Part shown: positions 1-12,555 of the stretch, piece by piece
Layout: each line of letters begins with the position of its first letter
Numbering within the stretch: the stretch's first letter is position 1
Notes under the pieces: model-generated
What the model saw: the letters and a program-made list of their open reading frames with translations, nothing else
What the model was told of the DNA's origin: nothing
Database searches by the model: none
Program-made: the position numbers and the translations under genes
From: Hormiphora californensis
Taxonomy: Eukaryota; Ctenophora; Tentaculata; Cydippida; Pleurobrachiidae
Direction of reading: 5' to 3'
DNA: 64,000 nt
NCBI GenBank assembly: GCA_020137815.1
Contig: CM035354.1
Location: 3,631,342-3,695,341 of the forward strand

Positions 1-3000
1 AACCAGCACCAGCGCCTCCGAGACCACCAGCACCTCCAAGACCAGCGCCTCCGAGACCAGCGCCTCCGAGACCACCAGCACCGCCAGCACCTCCAGCAGA
101 AGAAACGCTGAAGACAACATGGACAGATCCTCCGTAGGAAACGAGAACACTTCCGGGGTTGCTTGGGTTGGGAGAGATAGCAGCTCCAGACACGATGACG
201 GAAGCTCCACTGGGCAGAGCAACGCTGTAAGAACCACTGGCAGAGATCATGACTCCGTTGAACATGAATCCACCAGCTCCAGCGCCACCGGCACCTCCAA
301 GACCTCCGGCACCTCCAAGACCGCCAGCACCTCCGGCACCAGCGCCGCCAAAGCCTCCAGCACCTCCGAGACCTCCAGCACCGCCGAAACCGGCACCAGC
401 ACCTCCAAGACCGGCACCAGCACCTCCAGCATAGATGTCAATGTCAACACTGGGTCCACGACCAGCAGATCCGGGACCGTAGGCTCCGGCACCAGCTCCA
501 GGACCGTAGGGAGAAGCAAGACCTCCAGCTCCAGGGCTACCAGCACCTCCAGCAGAAGAAACGCTGAAGACAACATGGACAGATCCTCCGTAGGAAACGA
601 GAACACTTCCAGGGTTGCTGGGGTTGGGAGAGATAGCAGCTCCAGACACGATGACGGAAGCTCCACTGGGCAGAGCAACGCTGTAAGATCCACTGGCAGA
701 GATCATGACTCCGTTGAACATGAATCCACCAGCTCCAGCGCCACCGGCACCTCCAGCACCAGCGCCGCCACGGCCTCCAGCACCTCCAGCACCTCCAGCA
801 TAGATGTCAATATCGATGGCAGGTCCACGGCCAGCAGATCCTGGTCCGTATCCTCCAGCACCTCCAAGACCGGCACCAGCACCTCCGAAACCAGCACCAG
901 CGCCTCCGAGACCACCAGCACCTCCAAGACCAGCGCCTCCGAGACCAGCGCCTCCGAGACCACCAGCACCGCCAGCACCTCCAGCAGAAGAAACGCTGAA
1001 GACAACATGGACAGATCCTCCGTAGGAAACGAGAACACTTCCGGGGTTGCTTGGGTTGGGAGAGATAGCAGCTCCAGACACGATGACGGAAGCTCCACTG
1101 GGCAGAGCAACGCTGTAAGAACCACTGGCAGAGATCATGACTCCGTTGAACATGAATCCACCAGCTCCAGCGCCACCGGCACCTCCAAGACCTCCGGCAC
1201 CTCCAAGACCGCCAGCACCTCCGGCACCAGCGCCGCCAAAGCCTCCAGCACCTCCGAGACCTCCAGCACCGCCGAAACCGGCACCAGCACCTCCAAGACC
1301 GGCACCAGCACCTCCAGCATAGATGTCAATGTCAACACTGGGTCCACGACCAGCAGATCCGGGACCGTAGGCTCCGGCACCAGCTCCAGGACCGTAGGGA
1401 GAAGCAAGACCTCCAGCTCCAGGGCTACCAGCACCTCCAGCAGAAGAAACGCTGAAGACAACATGGACAGATCCTCCGTAGGAAACGAGAACACTTCCAG
1501 GGTTGCTGGGGTTGGGAGAGATAGCAGCTCCAGACACGATGACGGAAGCTCCACTGGGCAGAGCAACGCTGTAAGATCCACTGGCAGAGATCATGACTCC
1601 GTTGAACATGAATCCACCAGCTCCAGCGCCACCGGCACCTCCAGCACCAGCGCCGCCACGGCCTCCAGCACCTCCAGCACCTCCAGCATAGATGTCAATA
1701 TCGATGGCAGGTCCACGGCCAGCAGATCCTGGTCCGTATCCTCCAGCACCTCCAAGACCGGCACCAGCACCTCCGAAACCAGCACCAGCGCCTCCGAGAC
1801 CACCAGCACCTCCAAGACCAGCGCCTCCGAGACCAGCGCCTCCGAGACCACCAGCACCGCCAGCACCTCCAGCAGAAGAAACGCTGAAGACAACATGGAC
1901 AGATCCTCCGTAGGAAACGAGAACACTTCCGGGGTTGCTTGGGTTGGGAGAGATAGCAGCTCCAGACACGATGACGGAAGCTCCACTGGGCAGAGCAACG
2001 CTGTAAGAACCACTGGCAGAGATCATGACTCCGTTGAACATGAATCCACCAGCTCCAGCGCCACCGGCACCTCCAAGACCTCCGGCACCTCCAAGACCGC
2101 CAGCACCTCCGGCACCAGCGCCGCCAAAGCCTCCAGCACCTCCGAGACCTCCAGCACCGCCGAAACCGGCACCAGCACCTCCAAGACCGGCACCAGCACC
2201 TCCAGCATAGATGTCAATGTCAACACTGGGTCCACGACCAGCAGATCCGGGACCGTAGGCTCCGGCACCAGCTCCAGGACCGTAGGGAGAAGCAAGACCT
2301 CCAGCTCCAGGGCTACCAGCACCTCCAGCAGAAGAAACGCTGAAGACAACATGGACAGATCCTCCGTAGGAAACGAGAACACTTCCAGGGTTGCTGGGGT
2401 TGGGAGAGATAGCAGCTCCAGACACGATGACGGAAGCTCCACTGGGCAGAGCAACGCTGTAAGATCCACTGGCAGAGATCATGACTCCGTTGAACATGAA
2501 TCCACCAGCTCCAGCGCCACCGGCACCTCCAGCACCAGCGCCGCCACGGCCTCCAGCACCTCCAGCACCTCCAGCATAGATGTCAATATCGATGGCAGGT
2601 CCACGGCCAGCAGATCCTGGTCCGTATCCTCCAGCACCTCCAAGACCGGCACCAGCACCTCCGAAACCAGCACCAGCGCCTCCGAGACCACCAGCACCTC
2701 CAAGACCAGCGCCTCCGAGACCAGCGCCTCCGAGACCACCAGCACCGCCAGCACCTCCAGCAGAAGAAACGCTGAAGACAACATGGACAGATCCTCCGTA
2801 GGAAACGAGAACACTTCCGGGGTTGCTTGGGTTGGGAGAGATAGCAGCTCCAGACACGATGACGGAAGCTCCACTGGGCAGAGCAACGCTGTAAGAACCA
2901 CTGGCAGAGATCATGACTCCGTTGAACATGAATCCACCAGCTCCAGCGCCACCGGCACCTCCAAGACCTCCGGCACCTCCAAGACCGCCAGCACCTCCGG

Positions 3001-4672
3001 CACCAGCGCCGCCAAAGCCTCCAGCACCTCCGAGACCTCCAGCACCGCCGAAACCGGCACCAGCACCTCCAAGACCGGCACCAGCACCTCCAGCATAGAT
3101 GTCAATGTCAACACTGGGTCCACGACCAGCAGATCCGGGACCGTAGGCTCCGGCACCAGCTCCAGGACCGTAGGGAGAAGCAAGACCTCCAGCTCCAGGG
3201 CTACCAGCACCTCCAGCAGAAGAAACGCTGAAGACAACATGGACAGATCCTCCGTAGGAAACGAGAACACTTCCAGGGTTGCTGGGGTTGGGAGAGATAG
3301 CAGCTCCAGACACGATGACGGAAGCTCCACTGGGCAGAGCAACGCTGTAAGATCCACTGGCAGAGATCATGACTCCGTTGAACATGAATCCACCAGCTCC
3401 AGCGCCACCGGCACCTCCAGCACCAGCGCCGCCAAGGCCTCCAGCACCTCCAGCATAGATGTCAATATCGATGGCAGGTCCACGGCCAGCAGATCCTGGT
3501 CCGTATCCTCCAGCACCTCCAAGACCGGCACCAGCACCTCCGAAACCAGCACCAGCGCCTCCGAGACCACCAGCACCTCCAAGACCAGCGCCTCCGAGAC
3601 CAGCGCCTCCGAGACCACCAGCACCGCCAGCACCTCCAGCAGAAGAAACGCTGAAGACAACATGGACAGATCCTCCGTAGGAAACGAGAACACTTCCGGG
3701 GTTGCTTGGGTTGGGAGAGATAGCAGCTCCAGACACGATGACGGAAGCTCCACTGGGCAGAGCAACGCTGTAAGAACCACTGGCAGAGATCATGACTCCG
3801 TTGAACATGAATCCACCAGCTCCAGCGCCACCGGCACCTCCAAGACCTCCGGCACCTCCAAGACCGCCAGCACCTCCGGCACCAGCGCCGCCAAAGCCTC
3901 CAGCACCTCCGAGACCTCCAGCACCGCCGAAACCGGCACCAGCACCTCCAAGACCGGCACCAGCACCTCCAGCATAGATGTCAATGTCAACACTGGGTCC
4001 ACGACCAGCAGATCCGGGACCGTAGGCTCCGGCACCAGCTCCAGGACCGTAGGGAGAAGCAAGACCTCCAGCTCCAGGGCTACCAGCACCTCCAGCAGAA
4101 GAAACGCTGAAGACAACATGGACAGATCCTCCGTAGGAAACGAGAACACTTCCAGGGTTGCTGGGGTTGGGAGAGATAGCAGCTCCAGACACGATGACGG
4201 AAGCTCCACTGGGCAGAGCAACGCTGTAAGATCCACTGGCAGAGATCATGACTCCGTTGAACATGAATCCACCAGCTCCAGCGCCACCGGCACCTCCAGC
4301 ACCAGCGCCGCCACGGCCTCCAGCACCTCCAGCACCTCCAGCATAGATGTCAATATCGATGGCAGGTCCACGGCCAGCAGATCCTGGTCCGTATCCTCCA
4401 GCACCTCCAAGACCGGCACCAGCACCTCCGAAACCAGCACCAGCGCCTCCGAGACCACCAGCACCTCCAAGACCAGCGCCTCCGAGACCAGCGCCTCCGA
4501 GACCACCAGCACCGCCAGCACCTCCAGCAGAAGAAACGCTGAAGACAACATGGACAGATCCTCCGTAGGAAACGAGAACACTTCCGGGGTTGCTTGGGTT
4601 GGGAGAGATAGCAGCTCCAGACACGATGACGGAAGCTCCACTGGGCAGAGCAACGCTGTAAGAACCACTGGC
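1..4672 (-). repeat. 888-bp higher-order tandem repeat array, left part
   Basis: Two related units of about 457 and 431 bp alternate to give an 888-bp period. The same landmark recurs near 116, 573, 1004, 1461, 1892, 2349, 2780 and so on. Copies look nearly base-identical. One unit near 3430-3450 lacks 9 bp, removing three codons and keeping frame. The array is coding on the minus strand. Confidence 0.95.
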
Positions 4673-7600
4673 AGACAGACTCCGTTAACAACCGCCATGG
4701 CAGGCACCTCCAGAACGCACCAACCGGCACTCCGGCCCATCACCCAAAGCCTCCGCACCTCCGAGACTCCGCATCACCGCCGAACCGGCCCAGACCTCCA
4801 GCCCCCCAGACCAGCAAGAAAGCACCTGGCCACACCACAACCGCGAGCCGCACCACTCCAGGACCGACAGCACCGCCCGCCACCCGCACCTCCAGAACAA
4901 ACGCACAGCACAACATCAGATCCCGTAGGAAACGAGAACATCCGGCTCTGGTTGAAGATAGCAGCAGACACGATACAGCTCCGCAACCGTGAAGTCCACT
5001 GGCAATCATGACCCGTTGAAATCACCACCGCCCCCCCCGCACCCCCACCGCCCAGCACTCCAGCACCTCCGCATAGATGTCAATCGATGCGGTCCACGGC
5101 CAGCAATCCTGCACCTCCCCCACCTCCAAACGCCCAGCACCTCCGAAAACCCCCAACCAGCGCCCCACCACCAGCCCCCAACCCGCCCGAACCAGCCCGC
5201 CACCAAACCACCGCCCTCCAAAAGAACTAAACCATGGAATCCTCCGTGGAACGAACACTTCGGGGTTGCTGGGTTGGGAGAGAAACTCCACACTACGGAA
5301 GCTCCACTGGGAGCAACGCTGTGAAGAACCACTGGCAAGATATGACTCCGTTAACATGAATCCCCACTCCAGCCCACCGCACCCCAACCCGGCACCTCCC
5401 ACCGCCACCCCACCAGCCGCAAAGCCTCCAGCACCTCCGAACCCCAGCACCGCGAAACCGACAGCACTCCAAGACGGCCCAGCACCCGCAGATGTCAATT
5501 CACACGGGCCGCAGCGTCGGAACGCTCAGACCTAGGGGACAGACCCCGCCCAGCTACGGCACCAGCGAAGACGCTGAAGACAACACATGACAGATCCTCG
5601 GGAGGAAGAGAAACTTCCCGGTGCTGGGGTTGGGAGGCAGCCAGACACATACGAACTCCAGGGCAGGCAACGCTGTAAATCCACGGCAGAACAACCCCGT
5701 GACAGACCACCAGCTCCAGCGCCCCGCACCTCCCACCAGCCGCCAGGCCTCCAGCACCTCCACATAGTCAATCGGATGGCGCCAGCAATCCTGGTCCGTA
5801 TCCTCCAGCACCTCCAGACCGGCACCACACCCAACCAGCCACCCCGACCACCCAGCACCTCCAAACCACGCCTCCGAACCCGCCTCCGAGACCCACACCC
5901 CGCACACCTCCAAGAAACTAAGCCAACTGGACAGACCGTAGGCGAACCTCCGGGTGCTTGGTGGGAAGATAGCACACCAGCACGAGGGAAGCACTGGGCA
6001 GAAACCCTTAGACCACGGCAAGCAGCCGAACGACACTCCAGCCCCCGCCCTCCAAGACCTCCGCCTAAACCGCCGCCAACCTCCGGCCCAACGCCCCACG
6101 CCTCGGCATCCTCCCTCACACGCCGAACCCACCCCTCAAGACGGTAAGCCGCGCAAATCCGGCAGAGTTCCCCCCACCGGGCCCCGGGCCCCGGCCCACT
6201 CCAGACCTCGCGAAGAACCCAGCCGGGCCACCCCAGCCGAAAACCCAGTTCCTGGAATCTCCAACAGAACACCCACGCCCGGGGGAATACAACGGCCAGC
6301 CAGGACCGGGACCACCCGCACGCTCAGACCGCAGAAGAGCTGGACATGAACCCTCCGGGCACGCCCGGCACTGCAGCCCCCAGAACAGCCTCCAGCCGGC
6401 AAGGGGAATGACCGGCATCCTACCCAAGACCGTCCCCCCCCCCCAAACCACGCCAAGCACCTCCGAAACCAGCACCAGCGCCTCCGAGACCACCAGCACC
6501 TCCAAGACCAGCGCCTCCGAGACCAGCGCCTCCGAGACCACCAGCACCGCCAGCACCTCCAGCAGAAGAAACGCTGAAGACAACATGGACAGATCCTCCG
6601 TAGGAAACGAGAACACTTCCGGGGTTGCTTGGGTTGGGAGAGATAGCAGCTCCAGACACGATGACGGAAGCTCCACTGGGCAGAGCAACGCTGTAAGAAC
6701 CACTGGCAGAGATCATGACTCCGTTGAACATGAATCCACCAGCTCCAGCGCCACCGGCACCTCCAAGACCTCCGGCACCTCCAAGACCGCCAGCACCTCC
6801 GGCACCAGCGCCGCCAAAGCCTCCAGCACCTCCGAGACCTCCAGCACCGCCGAAACCGGCACCAGCACCTCCAAGACCGGCACCAGCACCTCCAGCATAG
6901 ATGTCAATGTCAACACTGGGTCCACGACCAGCAGATCCGGGACCGTAGGCTCCGGCACCAGCTCCAGGACCGTAGGGAGAAGCAAGACCTCCAGCTCCAG
7001 GGCTACCAGCACCTCCAGCAGAAGAAACGCTGAAGACAACATGGACAGATCCTCCGTAGGAAACGAGAACACTTCCAGGGTTGCTGGGGTTGGGAGAGAT
7101 AGCAGCTCCAGACACGATGACGGAAGCTCCACTGGGCAGAGCAACGCTGTAAGATCCACTGGCAGAGATCATGACTCCGTTGAACATGAATCCACCAGCT
7201 CCAGCGCCACCGGCACCTCCAGCACCAGCGCCGCCACGGCCTCCAGCACCTCCAGCACCTCCAGCATAGATGTCAATATCGATGGCAGGTCCACGGCCAG
7301 CAGATCCTGGTCCGTATCCTCCAGCACCTCCAAGACCGGCACCAGCACCTCCGAAACCAGCACCAGCGCCTCCGAGACCACCAGCACCTCCAAGACCAGC
7401 GCCTCCGAGACCAGCGCCTCCGAGACCACCAGCACCGCCAGCACCTCCAGCAGAAGAAACGCTGAAGACAACATGGACAGATCCTCCGTAGGAAACGAGA
7501 ACACTTCCGGGGTTGCTTGGGTTGGGAGAGATAGCAGCTCCAGACACGATGACGGAAGCTCCACTGGGCAGAGCAACGCTGTAAGAACCACTGGCAGAGA

Positions 7601-8581
7601 TCATGACTCCGTTGAACATGAATCCACCAGCTCCAGCGCCACCGGCACCTCCAAGACCTCCGGCACCTCCAAGACCGCCAGCACCTCCAAGACCTCCAAG
7701 ACCTCCGGCACCAGCGCCGCCACGGCCTCCAGCACCTCCAGCAAAGATGTCAATATTGATAGAGGGAGATGAAGGGCGTCCAGCTCCTGGACCTGCAGCA
7801 AGACCTGGTCTTCCTCCGAGAGGACTTCCAGGACCACCCCTAGCAGGGGATCCTGGCCGTCCGCTCAGTGGAATACTAGGTCCTTGCTGGGGTCCAGCGG
7901 GACCTCCCATTCCTGGGCCTCGCATACCGGGACTTCCCATACCGGGACTTCCCATACCGGGACTTCCCATACCGGGACTTCCCATACCAGGACTTCCCAT
8001 ACCGGGACTTCCCATACCAGGACTTCCCATACCAGGACTTCCCATACCGGGAGAGCCTGCAGCGGGCACCAAAGAGATGCTAGTTACAGGCTGTACAGAT
8101 CCTCCAATAGAGACCAGGACACTTCCGGGGCTGCTTGGGTTTTGGGAGACGGCAGAGCCGGGAACGGTGGTGGTGGAACCGTTGGGGAGGGTAACTGTAT
8201 AGGTCAGGTTGGGCTGAACAAGGACTCCCATGAAGGTGAAGGCTGGTTTGGGGAAGAGAATTCGGGATCCTCCAATAGAACCAACTGGCTGCTTCCTGGC
8301 AAGAGGACGCTGACGTCCATCAGGGAACAGGATAAGGGCAACCTGGGGGGATAATTAAATAATTAAACAAGGGATAATTAATTAGTAAACTAAACAGTTA
8401 GTTAATTGGATAAGATAATTAGTAACATGGCTAACATGTTCATTGTTCATTTAACTCACATTGATGACCGATCTGTATTCTGCCTTTAGGACTCCGTTAG
8501 CGGAGAAGACAGAAGTGGCAGGGAGGGCCGTGTACTGGCTCAGGTCGATTCCAGCCTGAGTCGCCCGGACTCCCATATTGC
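1..8581 (-). CDS. Giant Gly/Ala-rich tandem-repeat structural protein (partial)
   Basis: I do not recognise a named gene. Reading minus, an exon at 8581-8460 joins in frame through a GT-AG intron to one starting at 8342. The latter stays open into the repeat array and leaves the window at base 1. It begins with a non-repetitive segment around a degenerate copy of the repeat domain (about 8260-8080), then about nine GSPGM pentapeptides (8050-7905). Repeats of about 144-152 residues follow. Each has a conserved core (GFMFNGV, SYSVALPSG, ISPNPSNPGSVLVSYGG) flanked by long GGAG/GLGGAG linkers. The composition resembles secreted elastic or silk-like proteins; that function is inference. No signal peptide is seen because 5' exons were not found. 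The frame is lost in the corrupted block 4673-6440. The opposite strand is also open through the array, but its Ser/Thr-rich product is a codon shadow. Confidence 0.75.
4673..6440. other. Corrupted block inside the coding repeat array
   Basis: The sequence still follows the repeat units in order (landmarks for the core and linkers near 5230-5350, 5570-5700 and 5960-6000). It has lost many single bases and short runs, so no frame survives on the minus strand. Intact repeats resume at about 6450. This is best read as failed consensus in a collapsed repeat; real decay is the alternative. Confidence 0.7.
6450..7745 (-). repeat. Tandem repeat array, right part (first coding copies)
   Basis: About three copies of the same alternating units as in 1-4672. 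The copy nearest the non-repetitive N-terminal part (7600-7745) is slightly diverged, with an extra linker of AAGACCTCC triplets, as expected for an array edge. Confidence 0.9.
7905..8050 (-). repeat. 15-bp minisatellite coding GSPGM pentapeptides
   Basis: About nine copies of a 15-bp unit (plus strand CCCATACCGGGACTT) in frame within the Gly-rich gene. The G-x-P-G pattern is collagen/elastin-like, but the five-residue period is not a collagen triplet. Confidence 0.9.
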
Positions 8582-9146
8582 CTGCAAGGAAGGGAAGATC
8601 AGCCAAAAAATACCAAATTGCTGTCAGAGAATTGACCTGACCCTATTCGGAGTGTGTGAGAATAGTGGCAATCTAGCTAAAGGACAAGAGATTTTCTTGG
8701 CCAATCTCTGTAAGGGAGGAGCAGCCTTGCAAACAATAATTCTCCACTGTAGCAAACAAAGCCCAGGTGAATGTCAAACTACATAGCTATTGGAAGTTTT
8801 ACAGAGCAAATTTATCAAACTGCACAGTTATTGGAAGTTTTACAGAGCAACTTATAAAAAGTACGGGTGTGTACATTTTGTAAGTTGGTCCCTTATCTTA
8901 ATAGATTTACCTGAAGGACTTCCTCCGCAAACCATTTTTTCAAATGATTAATAATAATATCACACAATATATTAACTCCACTCAGTATATTCGAGGGGAG
9001 AGAGAACAAATTAACAGATTCAGGTAATACTGATACTAAATCTGGGATGTCTAACCATTTAGTAGACGCAGGGATGATTTAAGATGAGATGGTGCAGTGG
9101 TCCCCATCTTGGTGGGCTTGCACCATAGCCCGCATGTGAAAATAGA
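8582..9146. other. No gene recognised
   Basis: AT-rich sequence upstream (minus sense) of the 8581-8460 exon. That exon starts in mid-codon after an acceptor AG, so further 5' exons must lie here or beyond, but I could not identify one. A short phrase (TTGGAAGTTTTACAGAGCAA) occurs twice near 8789 and 8832. Confidence 0.5.
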
Positions 9147-9154
9147 GCGGAGAG

Positions 9155-9232
<78 letters not shown>
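9147..9232. repeat. (GA)n microsatellite
   Basis: Near-perfect GA dinucleotide run of about 80 bp. Confidence 0.97.
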
Positions 9233-9233
<1 letters not shown>

Positions 9234-9372
9234 ACACACAGCCTCTATCACGTGTGAGAGATGTATTATGTTGAATAATATGATCTGTTTACAAAAATAG
9301 GCGCTCTTTCCCCGTTTACCCACAAGCCCTGATCTGCTGCACTTATCAGCCAATTGAGAGGCAGATTTTGGA

Positions 9373-9378
<6 letters not shown>

Positions 9379-9451
<73 letters not shown>

Positions 9452-9452
9452 C

Positions 9453-9485
<33 letters not shown>

Positions 9486-9495
9486 GAGAGAGAGA
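9379..9495. repeat. (GA)n microsatellite, slightly interrupted
   Basis: GA run with a few GACA interruptions. Confidence 0.97.
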
Positions 9496-9767
9496 ATGGG
9501 GGGGTATCACTGTCATGGTAGTCTGTGGTATTGGGGGTGTGACATTATGGTTCCAGTGTGACACATTGTGTGAGCCGCACACCACCCCCTTCCCCCAACA
9601 GACAGACAGATAGGTATCTCTTAGAATAATACTTATGATCTAATTTATGTTCCATCAATTTCTCTCGCAGTATTTGGCACAAATTGGATAGATTCAGGAT
9701 TTTTTATCGGAGCGAGGAGAGTGGTGAGGCATCACGCTAATCCGAATGACATTCACCACTTCAGTGA

Positions 9768-9798
9768 CCTGAGAGAGAGGAGAAAGAGAGAGAGAGAA

Positions 9799-9850
<52 letters not shown>

Positions 9851-9858
9851 AGAGAGAG

Positions 9859-9899
<41 letters not shown>

Positions 9900-9912
9900 A
9901 GAGAGAGAGGGA

Positions 9913-9962
<50 letters not shown>

Positions 9963-10220
9963 AAAAAGAGAAAGAGTAAAAAGATAGATAGAGAGGAGAC
10001 GGGAGAAACAGAGAGAAAAAGAACAGGAGAAGACTAGAAGATGGAGAGAGAGAGAGAGAAAATAGATAATAGATAAGAATAAGAAAATGAGAGAGGAGAA
10101 AGAAGATAGATAGAAGAGGGGAGAGGATATAAAGAGACGAGAAGAATAAGAAAGAGAAGAGAGACAGAGATATAGTAGAGAAATGAAAAGAGAAAAAGAA
10201 GAAAGAAAGAGAAGAGTAGA
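9768..10220. repeat. (GA)n tract grading into a long purine-only tract
   Basis: A GA microsatellite to about 9958 continues as an irregular A/G-rich tract (GAAAGA, GATAGA) to about 10220. It is strongly asymmetric polypurine/polypyrimidine. Confidence 0.9.
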
Positions 10221-10350
10221 GCTAGAATGGAGAGAAGTGAAAAGCAAGGTTTTTGGAAACGACAAGAAGAGTTTGGAGCAGGAGAGGGAGATTTTGACCA
10301 GCCGGTTATCAAGCTTCCACCTGATTCCCAAGTGAAGCACGCTCTGATAA

Positions 10351-10351
10351 C

Positions 10352-10388
<37 letters not shown>
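10351..10388. repeat. (CT)n microsatellite
   Basis: Perfect CT run of opposite strand polarity to the GA tracts just upstream. Confidence 0.95.
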
Positions 10389-10391
<3 letters not shown>

Positions 10392-10519
10392 GCTAACGGC
10401 TCAGTTAACATGCAACACATGTTTGTTGCTGAAAAACAACACACTCTCATTGGCAACGGACACCATCACACGATTAAACCCAATCATTTACTAGTCAAAC
10501 CTTTGGGCATCCTTTAAAT

Positions 10520-12320
10520 CCAACAAATTTTTTCCCCCCCCGGGGGGGGCCCCAACCCCTAAAAAAAAAAATTTTTCCAAAAAAACCCTTTTTTTTGCCC
10601 TTTTTTTTAAAATCCCTTTTAAAAAACCCCAAAAAACCAAAAAACCCCCCCCAAAAAAAACCCAAAAACCCCAAAAAAACCCCCAAAAAAAGGGGGGTTT
10701 AAATTTAAAAAAAAAAATTTTTTTTTAAAATTTTAAAACCCAATTTAAAAGGATTTTTTTTAAAAGGGGGGTTTTTTGGAAAAAACCCCCCCCTTTTTCG
10801 GAAAAAATTTTTTTCCCTTTTTTTTCCCCCCTTTTTTTTTTTGGGGGGCCCCCTTTTTTTTTCCCTTTTTTTTTTTCCTTTTGGGGGGGGGGCCCCCCTT
10901 TTCCCCCCCCGGGGGCCCCCCCCCCAAAAAAACCCAAAAGGGGGGAAAAAAAAAAAGGGGGGGGGGGGGGGGGGGGAAAAAAGGGGGAAAAAAGGGCCCC
11001 CCAAAACCCCCCCTTTTTTTTTAAAAGGGAAAAAATTTTAAAAAAAAGGGGGGGGGAAAAAAAAAGGTTTGGGGCCCTTTGGGTTTTTTGGGGTTTTTGG
11101 CCCGAAGGGGGGGGGGGGAAAAAGGAAAACCCCAAAAAAAAAAAAAAAAAAAGGGGGAAAAGAAAAAAAAAAAAAGGAAATTGGGGGGTTTTTTTTTAAA
11201 AAAAATTTTTCCATTTTCCCCTTTTTGGGGGGCCCCCCCCCCCCCCAAAAAAAGGGGGGAAAAAAATTTTCCAAAAATTTTTTTTTTTAAAAAAATTTTT
11301 TTAAAAAGGGGGGGGGGGGTTTTTTTTTTTTTTAAAATTTTCCCAAACCCGGGGGTTTTTTTAAAAAAAAAAGGGGAAAGGGAAAAAAAAAGGGGAAAAA
11401 AAGGGGGGGGAAAAAAGGGGAAAAAAAACCGAAGGGGTTAGGGGGGGGGGGGGGAAAAAAAAGGGGGAAAGGGAAAAAAAAAAGGGGGGAAAAAGGGTTG
11501 GAAAGGGGGCTTTAAAAAAAACCCCCAAGGGGTTTTTGGGGTTTAAAAAAAGAAAAAAAAAAAGGAAAAAAAAAAGAAAAAGGGGGGGGGGGAAAAAAAA
11601 AAAAAAAAAAAGAAAACCCCCAAAAAAAAGGGGAAAAATTTTTAAAAAAAAGGGGGAAAAAAAAAGGGTTTTTTAAAAAAAAAAAAAGGGGAGAAAAAAG
11701 GGGGGGGGGTTTTTTTTTAAAAAATTTAAAAAAAAAAAAAAGGGGTTGCAAAATTTTTTGGGGGGGGGGTTTTTTAACAAAAAAAACCCCCCCCTTTTTT
11801 TTTCCTTTTCCTTTTTTTTTTTCCCCCCCCCCCCTTTTTCCCCCCCCCCCCCCCTTTTTTCCCCCCTCTCTCTCTCTTTTCTCTCCCCCTTTTTCCCCCC
11901 CTTTTCCCCCCTTTTTTGTTTTCCCCCCCCCCCCCCCCTTTCCCGGGTTTATTTGGTCCCCCCCCTTTTTTTTTTTTTAAAAAAAAAACCCCCTCATTTA
12001 AAACCCCAAAAAAAATTTTTTTTGGGGGGGGGTTTTTTTTTTTACCCCCCCCGGAAAATTTTTTTCCCCCGGGGGGGGGGGGAAAAAAATTTTTTTTTAA
12101 AAAAAACCCCAAAAAAAAAAAATTTTTTTAAAAAAATTTTTTTCCCCATTGGGGTAAAAAATTTTCCCCAAAAAAACCCCCTTTGGGGGGGGCCCCCCCT
12201 TTTTTCCCGGGGCCCCCTTTTTTTTTTAAAAAAAATTTTTAAAAACCCTTTTTTTTCCCCCCTTTTTTTTTAAAACCCCCAAAAATTTTTTTTTTCCCCC
12301 CCCCCCCTTTTTAAATAAAA
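10520..12320. other. Homopolymer-dominated unreadable block
   Basis: Almost every base lies in a run of three or more identical bases, with long poly-A, -T, -G and -C runs in arbitrary order. No gene, dinucleotide repeat or splice signal can be read. Short open frames here encode only Phe/Pro/Lys/Gly strings. This looks like a base-calling or polishing artefact rather than genomic sequence. Confidence 0.8.
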
Positions 12321-12493
12321 AAAATATCGAGCCCACACTGGGGACAATACAAAATCCACCGAATTTGTACGGAAGAAACTTGTAATTGTGCGGACAGCGG
12401 AACAAAAGGAACAAAAGGGTAGAAAGGAAGAGAGTTTGATAGAGAAGAGTTTTGAATGGAGATAGAGATAGAGAGAGAGAGAGATAGAGAGAG

Positions 12494-12555
<62 letters not shown>

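Noticed and set aside
119-5011. A 1630-codon plus-strand open frame rich in Ser/Thr (TSSTSETSSTS)
   Set aside because: It is antisense to the Gly/Ala-rich protein. GGA/GCT/GGT codons read backwards lack stops. It has no splice context, and the minus strand carries in-frame exons outside the array while the plus frame ends in the corrupted block.
6408-7772. A second long plus-strand Ser/Thr-rich frame
   Set aside because: The same antisense effect over the right part of the repeat array.
1-8050. A CRISPR array or bacterial origin for the repeats
   Set aside because: The repeats are contiguous and coding without unique spacers, and the neighbouring genes are intron-bearing animal genes.
7905-8050. 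Collagen triple-helix domain
   Set aside because: The GSPGM period is five residues, not Gly-X-Y triplets.
10034-10456. Long open frames in the purine tract
   Set aside because: GA and GAAA repeats lack stop codons in several frames. The products are pure Ser/Leu/Arg/Glu low complexity.
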